From Barnesiella sp. (GTDB lineage: Bacteria; Bacteroidota; Bacteroidia; Bacteroidales; Muribaculaceae), in assembly GCA_014800945.1 (NCBI GenBank), contig JAAVFD010000012.1, forward strand, positions 68,604-132,603: DNA of 64,000 bases. Direction: 5' to 3'. The position numbers and the translations under genes are program-made. Under the pieces are notes generated by a model. The model was not told the DNA's origin. It worked only from the letters and a program-made list of their open reading frames with translations, and made no database searches. This document shows positions 58,362-64,000 of this stretch, one piece after another. Positions within the stretch are counted from its first letter, which is position 1. Each line of letters opens with the position of its first letter.

Positions 58362-58886
58362 ATGAGTAAGAAAATCACATATACACTGTGCTGGCTCACC
58401 GCAGTAATTCTCGCATCAGTAATGTGGAGCTGCCGGATAAGCTATAAGCTGAACGGAGCCGCACTTGATTACAATGTGTATAAAACCGTTCATATAGAAA
58501 ACTTTCCCATTCGAGCAGCGTTAGTGTATCCGCCTCTCCAGCAGATGTTTGAGAACAAACTGCTTGACTATGTGACCAGAAACACAAGGCTACAGACTGT
58601 CGATTCAAAGTCTGACCTCATTTTGGAGGGTGAAATAACCGGCTATTCAATATCACCTCAGGCAGTTACAGAAAATGCACTCGCATCGAAAACGCGACTT
58701 ACAATAACCGTAAGAGTGAAATATACCGACACCAAGCAGGAGAAAAACGATATAGATCAGACATTCTCGGCTTACCGTGATTTTGACAGCTCTGAAATGC
58801 TGAATGATGTGCAGGATCAGCTCTGTCAGGAAATCTGCGATGATATTGTGCTACAGATTTTCAACGCTACATTCGGCAACTGGTAA
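58362..58886 (+). CDS. lptE: LptE family LPS-assembly lipoprotein
   Basis: CRISYKLNGAALDYNVYKTVHIENFPIRAALVYPPLQQMFENKLLDYVTRNTRLQ. Confidence 0.85.
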   Translation: MSKKITYTLCWLTAVILASVMWSCRISYKLNGAALDYNVYKTVHIENFPIRAALVYPPLQQMFENKLLDYVTRNTRLQTVDSKSDLILEGEITGYSISPQAVTENALASKTRLTITVRVKYTDTKQEKNDIDQTFSAYRDFDSSEMLNDVQDQLCQEICDDIVLQIFNATFGNW

Positions 58887-58899
58887 AGAATAAAAAGCC

Positions 58900-59643
58900 A
58901 TGCAAAACGACCCGTTAGACACCATAAACGATATTATAAAAACCGGAGAGGGATGCCCGTCGGCGGAGGATATCACTCAGCTTGAGGCTACATATCCTTA
59001 CTTCATCATACCTGCTATTCTCAGACTGACTAAAGCCGAAAGCATAACCGATGAGGAGCGCAAAAAGTTGTGCCTCACTGTAGCGCTGTCGTGCGGTGAC
59101 AGAACCACTCTTTTCAGACTAATCGACTCGCTTGGCAACAAACTCACATCCTTCTACCCACCGGAAGAAATACCTGACGCCACCACTACCGAGGATGCCC
59201 TGAATACATTTATCGAGGCATACAGCAATATTAACGACAACGACACGGCACAACTTGAGCACATGATTTTCAACCCCGTGCCGGTTGAGGACTACGCGGC
59301 TCGGCTTGAACGCGAGGATGGTGTTGCCACTCAGGGGCAGGATGCTGTGTTTGATGCCTTTCTAAAGGAATTCTCACCTACCGGAACAAATAGCAGTTCT
59401 GCGGGCGCCGCAGTGCCGCTACCGGCAGATTTCGAGGATGATGAACCGATACGCGCCACCCGCCTGGATGAGATACAGATACGTCAGAATCAAGCAAAAA
59501 TATGTATTTCAAAAGGCGATTACAACCGGGCTTATGAAATAATCCGCTCACTAAGTTTGAAATATCCGGAAAAAAGTGTTTACTTTGCAGACCAATTGCG
59601 TTTCTTAGAGAAACTGATGCTTATTTCTAAATATAAAAAATAA
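58900..59643 (+). CDS. Hypothetical protein (conserved position between lptE and secG)
   Basis: 247 aa, no confident domain; C-terminal TPR-like helical segment KGDYNRAYEIIRSLSLKYPEKSVYFADQLRFLEKLM. Confidence 0.7.
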   Translation: MQNDPLDTINDIIKTGEGCPSAEDITQLEATYPYFIIPAILRLTKAESITDEERKKLCLTVALSCGDRTTLFRLIDSLGNKLTSFYPPEEIPDATTTEDALNTFIEAYSNINDNDTAQLEHMIFNPVPVEDYAARLEREDGVATQGQDAVFDAFLKEFSPTGTNSSSAGAAVPLPADFEDDEPIRATRLDEIQIRQNQAKICISKGDYNRAYEIIRSLSLKYPEKSVYFADQLRFLEKLMLISKYKK

Positions 59644-59659
59644 ATAAACTACCGAAGAT

Positions 59660-60013
59660 ATGTATGTAGTCCTTATTGTTCTCACCCTCATCGCCGCAAT
59701 TCTTCTTATCGGCGTAGTGCTTATCCAGAAATCTAAAGGAGGAGGTCTGTCATCCTCTTTTGCAGGTTCTAACCAGATTATGGGTGTGAGACGCACCAAC
59801 AATTTCATTGAAAAAGTTACCTGGATTCTCGCCGGTGCTATCTGCCTTTTTGCTATAGCATCTTCTTTCTTCCTTCCGTCTGCATCTGACATACAGACCT
59901 CTAAGGTGAAAGCTACCAGCCCGATGCAGCAGGAAGTACCCGGCAACTACGATTCTCCTGTGGCTCAGGATAACGCGCCCGCCGCTGCTCCTGAAGCACC
60001 TGTTGCTGAATAA
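59660..60013 (+). CDS. secG: Preprotein translocase subunit SecG
   Basis: GVVLIQKSKGGGLSSSFAGSNQIMGVRRTNNFIEKVTWILA. Confidence 0.95.
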   Translation: MYVVLIVLTLIAAILLIGVVLIQKSKGGGLSSSFAGSNQIMGVRRTNNFIEKVTWILAGAICLFAIASSFFLPSASDIQTSKVKATSPMQQEVPGNYDSPVAQDNAPAAAPEAPVAE

Positions 60014-60042
60014 TCATCCGCATCCGGTTTAACAAAAGACAG

Positions 60043-60080
60043 AAGGGAGGAGTGTAACCGCTACATTTCCTCCCTTTATT
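60043..60080 (+). terminator. Terminator after secG
   Basis: AAGGGAGGA (60043-60051) / TCCTCCCTT (60068-60076) then TATTCT. Confidence 0.65.
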
Positions 60081-60151
60081 CTGTAAATATCTAACCAAAT
60101 CTCCTTTCCGAGTGTTATTTCATAAAAGAAACATTTAACAACAGAAGAATT

Positions 60152-60526
60152 ATGGAAACAACCCGTCAAGCAAAAATAGCACGACTCATTCAAAAGGAGC
60201 TCAGTGAGATATTTCGTCAGCAAACAGCAAAGACAAGAGGTGTACTCGTGTCGGTGAGTACCGTCAGGGTATCTCCCGATTTGAGTATTGCCAAAGCATA
60301 CCTCTCCGTTTTCCCTGGAGATAAAGCGCAGGAGGTTATGGAAAATATCAACCGGAGCGCCAAGACTATTCGCTACGAACTCGCTCAGAAAGTGAGATTC
60401 CAGTTGCGCAAAACTCCGGAACTTGCCTTTTATCTTGACGATTCTCTTGACTATATCGAGAAAATCGACAGCCTTCTTGCAAGCGACTCCACCGAAAAGG
60501 AGCTGCCTGCTGCCGAGTCTAACTGA
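60152..60526 (+). CDS. rbfA: 30S ribosome-binding factor A
   Basis: RQAKIARLIQKELSEIFRQQ...VSTVRVSPDLSIAKAYLSVFP...LRKTPELAFYLDDSLDYIEKIDSLL. Confidence 0.94.
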   Translation: METTRQAKIARLIQKELSEIFRQQTAKTRGVLVSVSTVRVSPDLSIAKAYLSVFPGDKAQEVMENINRSAKTIRYELAQKVRFQLRKTPELAFYLDDSLDYIEKIDSLLASDSTEKELPAAESN

Positions 60527-60544
60527 TAATCAAAACTTACTCAA

Positions 60545-61780
60545 ATGACATCTCTCCGTATAGCTCTGCGATACCTTTTTTCACGCAAGAGGCATAATGC
60601 GGTTAATGTGATTTCATGGATTTCTGTTGCGGGAGTGGCGGTTGCCACTGCCGCAATTGTTTGTGTACTGTCGGTATTCAACGGCTTCTCAAAGCTCGCA
60701 TTCTCTCGCCTGAGTGAAGTTGACCCCGACATAAAGATTGTGCCGGCTTCAGGCAAAATATTCGATTCTTCCGACTCGCTCGCATCTCAGCTGGCTACTT
60801 TGCCTGAATTTGAGTCAGCACAGCCTGTCATTGAGGAGAAGGCTCTCGCCATTTATGGCGGCAGGCAGATGCCGGTAACTATCAAGGGGGTTGCGGACAA
60901 CTATGCTGCGGTGTCTGACATAGCCGGCACTATAATTGATGGCGAATGGCTATCGACAACAGGTGATTATCCCTGCGCCACACTGAGCGTTGGAGTGGCA
61001 CTGAGCCTGAATGCCCGTCCGGGCTACTATGATTTGCTCCGCTTGTACGCGCCCCGTAGAATAGGGCGTGTAAACACCGCTAATCCTATGAACGCCTTCC
61101 GCAGCGACTCGCTCATTGTAAGTGCCGTATATGAGATTGACCAGAGCGAATACGATGCCGACAAAGTGATTGTGCCTCTTGCATCGGCAAGAAAACTGCT
61201 TGATTACACCGATGAGGCAACGGCGATAGAACTAAAACTCGCTCCGGGTGTCACAACCAGGCAGGGTATGGATGCAGCAGGTGATATAGTCGGAGAATCC
61301 GGCATAGTGATGAACCGCCTCATGCAGCAGGCAGAGTCCTTCAGAATGATTTCTGTTGAGAAATGGATTACTTTCCTTATGCTCGCTTTCATACTCGTCA
61401 TAGCATCATTCAACGTGCTCTCGATTATGTCAATGCTAATAATTGAAAAGAAGGATAATATAGCCACACTGATGGCTCTCGGAGCAACCCCGGCAATGAT
61501 AAGGCGCATATTTATGCTTGAGGGCTGGCTTATATCGCTGCTCGGAGGAGCGGTAGGACTCATTCTCGGTATAGCTCTATGCTTTATCCAGCAGCATTGG
61601 GGGCTGATAAAACTCGGTGGAGACCCGTCGCAGCTGAGCGTATCGGTATATCCGGTGCAGCTGCAATTCGGCGACCTTGTGGCAGTTGCACTCATTGTTA
61701 CCGCAACGGGACTTCTTATCGGTCTTATTGCCGGAGGAATGTCCAAGCCTCGCAAGGAGATGCTGAGAAACGAAGATTGA
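60545..61780 (+). CDS. LolC/LolE-like ABC transporter permease (FtsX family)
   Basis: ALRYLFSRKRHNAVNVISWISVAGVAVATAAIVCVLSVFNGF; IEKKDNIATLMALGATPAMIRRIFMLEGWLISLLGGAVGLILG. Confidence 0.9.
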   Translation: MTSLRIALRYLFSRKRHNAVNVISWISVAGVAVATAAIVCVLSVFNGFSKLAFSRLSEVDPDIKIVPASGKIFDSSDSLASQLATLPEFESAQPVIEEKALAIYGGRQMPVTIKGVADNYAAVSDIAGTIIDGEWLSTTGDYPCATLSVGVALSLNARPGYYDLLRLYAPRRIGRVNTANPMNAFRSDSLIVSAVYEIDQSEYDADKVIVPLASARKLLDYTDEATAIELKLAPGVTTRQGMDAAGDIVGESGIVMNRLMQQAESFRMISVEKWITFLMLAFILVIASFNVLSIMSMLIIEKKDNIATLMALGATPAMIRRIFMLEGWLISLLGGAVGLILGIALCFIQQHWGLIKLGGDPSQLSVSVYPVQLQFGDLVAVALIVTATGLLIGLIAGGMSKPRKEMLRNED

Positions 61781-61809
61781 TGCTAAAAACCTTTTTACAT
61801 TCAAATATT

Positions 61810-62370
61810 ATGACTGAAAAGGAAAAAATGCTTGCAGGAATGCTTTACGACGCCAATTATGATTCCGCGCTTATTGCCGAGCGCCTTGAATGCAAGGAAC
61901 TTTGCCGTGACTATAATGACATACGCCCTAAAAATATCGAGGCACGCGAAGCCTTGCTGCGGAAAATCATAGGTGAGGTAAAAGGGAACATCCTCATTGA
62001 GCAACCGTTTTATTGCGACTATGGCTACAATATCTCTGTGGGAGATAATTTCTATGCCAATTTCAACCTTGTGATTCTTGATGAGGCAAAAGTGTCATTC
62101 GGTGACAATGTATTTATTGCCCCAAACTGTGGTTTCTACACCGCCGGGCATCCTCTTGACGCTACTTCAAGAAACCGTGGACTCGAGTATGCCCTCCCTA
62201 TAACAGTTGGAAACAATGTGTGGATTGGAGCAGGAGTATCGGTACTTCCGGGGGTGACGATAGGCGACAATTGCGTTATCGGTGCCGGAAGTGTGGTGGT
62301 CAAATCTATACCGCCGTTCAGCATGGCTGTAGGCAACCCTTGCAAGGTGGTTAAAACCATTCCGGATTAA
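61810..62370 (+). CDS. Sugar O-acetyltransferase (Maa/LacA, hexapeptide repeat)
   Basis: MTEKEKMLAGMLYDANYDSALIAERLECKELC, FYANFNLVILDEAKVSFGDNVFIAPNCGFYTAGHPLD; N-terminal ORF extension from 61579 rejected. Confidence 0.93.
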   Translation: MTEKEKMLAGMLYDANYDSALIAERLECKELCRDYNDIRPKNIEAREALLRKIIGEVKGNILIEQPFYCDYGYNISVGDNFYANFNLVILDEAKVSFGDNVFIAPNCGFYTAGHPLDATSRNRGLEYALPITVGNNVWIGAGVSVLPGVTIGDNCVIGAGSVVVKSIPPFSMAVGNPCKVVKTIPD

Positions 62371-62425
62371 TGCCTGATTAAGGACTTTTAATTTTATTGA
62401 TGAGTGTTATTTGAGAAAAAGGGCG

Positions 62426-62434
62426 TATCTTTGC
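62426..62434 (+). promoter_or_regulatory. -7 box (TATCTTTGC) for greA
   Basis: Exact TAnnTTTGC; implies a ~125-nt leader. Confidence 0.6.
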
Positions 62435-62566
62435 ACCGGACAAAGAGATAATGTCCACAATAATTTTATTGCAGATAAGAGCTCGGGGTCTCACTCATAT
62501 TTGAGAGAGATTCTTTCTTTTATTCTGCTGTAAAAAACACATTAACACCATAAAATCATATTGACT

Positions 62567-63037
62567 ATGGCTATAACTTACATGACCAAAGATGGTTACA
62601 AGAAAAAAATGGAAGAAATCGCTTACCTCGAATCGGTAGAGCGCCCCAAAATATCGCGTGCAATCGGTGAGGCAAGGGACAAAGGTGACCTCTCTGAAAA
62701 TTCTGAATATGATGCGGCTAAGGAAGCGCAGGGTATGCTTGAAATGAAGATTGCCCAGCTGAAGGATCTGGTGGCTAACGCACGCATCATTGATGACAGC
62801 ACCCTGAACAACGAAGAGGTTCAGATTCTTAACAAGGTAAAGATTAAGAATGTGTCAAACGGCATGAATATGGAATATACCATAGTTGCCGACAGCGAGG
62901 CAGACCTTAAAGAGAAGAAAATCGGTTCAAGCACACCTATTGCACAGGGACTTCTCGGACACAAACTCGGAGAGATTGTTGAAATCAAGGTGCCTGCCGG
63001 ACTTATGAAGTTTGAAATCGTTGAAATCAGTTTCTGA
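62567..63037 (+). CDS. greA: Transcription elongation factor GreA
   Basis: YMTKDGYKKKMEEIAYLESVERPKISRAIGEARDKGDLSENSEYDAAKEAQG; ATG at 62567 preferred over TTG at 62561. Confidence 0.97.
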   Translation: MAITYMTKDGYKKKMEEIAYLESVERPKISRAIGEARDKGDLSENSEYDAAKEAQGMLEMKIAQLKDLVANARIIDDSTLNNEEVQILNKVKIKNVSNGMNMEYTIVADSEADLKEKKIGSSTPIAQGLLGHKLGEIVEIKVPAGLMKFEIVEISF

Positions 63038-63039
63038 TT

Positions 63040-63444
63040 ATGGCTTCAATATTTACCAGAATCATAAATGGCGAGATTCCCTGCTACAAAATTGCAGAAG
63101 ACGAGAATCATTTTGCCTTTCTTGATATAAATCCGGTTGCTCCGGGACACACCCTTGTGGTGCCTAAGCATGAAGTGAGCTACATATTCGACCTCAGCGA
63201 GGATGAATATGTGGCTCTCGAGCTTTTTGCCCGTAAGGTTGCCAAGGGATTGCAGCAGGCTGTTCCCTGCACAAGAATAGCTGAGGCGGTTATCGGTCTT
63301 GAAGTGCCCCACACTCACATTCATCTGGTGCCGATAAAGAGTGAGGGTGACATGAATTTTTCGCACAAACTGAAGATTCCGGCTGAGGAAATGCAGGCTC
63401 TTGCAACAAAAATCAGTGCCGCAGTTGAGCAATACCTTAAATAA
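63040..63444 (+). CDS. HIT family (histidine triad) protein
   Basis: IFTRIINGEIPCYKIAEDENHFAFLDINPVAPGHTLVVPKHEV...LEVPHTHIHLVPI. Confidence 0.95.
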   Translation: MASIFTRIINGEIPCYKIAEDENHFAFLDINPVAPGHTLVVPKHEVSYIFDLSEDEYVALELFARKVAKGLQQAVPCTRIAEAVIGLEVPHTHIHLVPIKSEGDMNFSHKLKIPAEEMQALATKISAAVEQYLK

Positions 63445-63470
63445 TTAGAACATTAACTAAATCATATATC

Positions 63471-64000
63471 ATGAAAAATATAATCAGAATATTCCTTATT
63501 CCGGTAATCGCTATTTGTGTGATAGTGGGATGTGCCGGCAAGAGAGACAATGCAGAAAAACCGCGCGAATTTGTAAAGGTGCGCGATGGTGAGTTTTATA
63601 TCGGTGACTCGCTGTACAGATTTGTGGGAGCAAACTTCTGGTACGGAGCTCTGCTTGCATCAGAAAAGTATGGCGACCGTGAGCGTCTTGCCAAGGAACT
63701 TGACTACCTGAAGGAAATCGGTATCACAAACCTGAGAGTGCTTGTAGGCGGCGATGGAGCTCCGGGAGAAGCACGCATCGAGCCGGTGCTTCAAACAGCC
63801 CCGGGTGTGTATAACGACACTCTTCTTCAAGGTCTCGACTACTTCCTTGCCGAGCTTGAAAAGCGCGACATGAACGCTGTGCTCTATCTCAACAATGCAT
63901 GGGAATGGAGCGGCGGCTACGGAACATATCTTGAATGGACAGGCCACGGTCCCTGCCCGCTTCCCAAGTACGGCTACGACGAGTATGTTGATTTCGTGAG
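63471..64000 (+). CDS. Lipoprotein glycoside hydrolase, GH5 mannanase-like (truncated by window end)
   Basis: My translation from ATG 63471: MKNIIRIFLIPVIAICVIVGCAGKRD...FVGANFWYGALLASEKYGDRERLAKELDYLKEIGITNLRVLVGGDG...VLYLNNAWEWSGGYGTYLEWTG, open to 64000. Confidence 0.85.
   Translation, partial: MKNIIRIFLIPVIAICVIVGCAGKRDNAEKPREFVKVRDGEFYIGDSLYRFVGANFWYGALLASEKYGDRERLAKELDYLKEIGITNLRVLVGGDGAPGEARIEPVLQTAPGVYNDTLLQGLDYFLAELEKRDMNAVLYLNNAWEWSGGYGTYLEWTGHGPCPLPKYGYDEYVDFV

Noticed and set aside
1-64000. tRNA, rRNA, phage structural module, toxin-antitoxin or defence island
   Set aside because: Scanned the ORFs and intergenic gaps by eye and found no supporting sequence; tRNAscan/Infernal/DefenseFinder would be the decisive checks.

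Overview
The window is about 64 kb of chromosome from a Bacteroidales bacterium. Muribaculaceae-like is my inference from gene content, TAnnTTTGC-type -7 boxes and the style of the secreted protein. It is mostly core genome. The recognisable blocks are: MBOAT acyltransferase and hflX; a 2-kaa secreted protein; an exopolysaccharide export operon (wecA-like, Wza/SLBB, Wzz, glucosaminidase, queF); asnA; serC-serA; gldE-gldD-PPTase; an S24/XRE regulator with a TPR protein; a saccharopine dehydrogenase-family gene; a complete dcw cell-wall/division cluster from rsmH to ftsZ; dxs; pfkA; an oxalate-degradation locus (frc, oxc, AEC transporter); Wzi, LptE, SecG, RbfA, a LolC/E-like permease, GreA, HIT; and a truncated GH5 mannanase at the right edge. 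No rRNA, tRNA or CRISPR was recognised. The least explained DNA is in three places. (i) A Y1 (IS200-like/RAYT-like) transposase at 3.0-3.5 kb is bracketed by two ~205-bp, hairpin-rich direct repeats. (ii) A 550-bp intergenic mosaic at 10.09-10.64 kb holds nested palindromes, a ~51-bp inverted repeat pair and a perfect 49-bp direct repeat. (iii) A foldable 5' leader sits upstream of the giant secreted protein. I did not find a clear new multi-gene system; the repeat/transposase unit is the best candidate for follow-up. All calls were made by eye from sequence and the supplied ORFs, with no database search.
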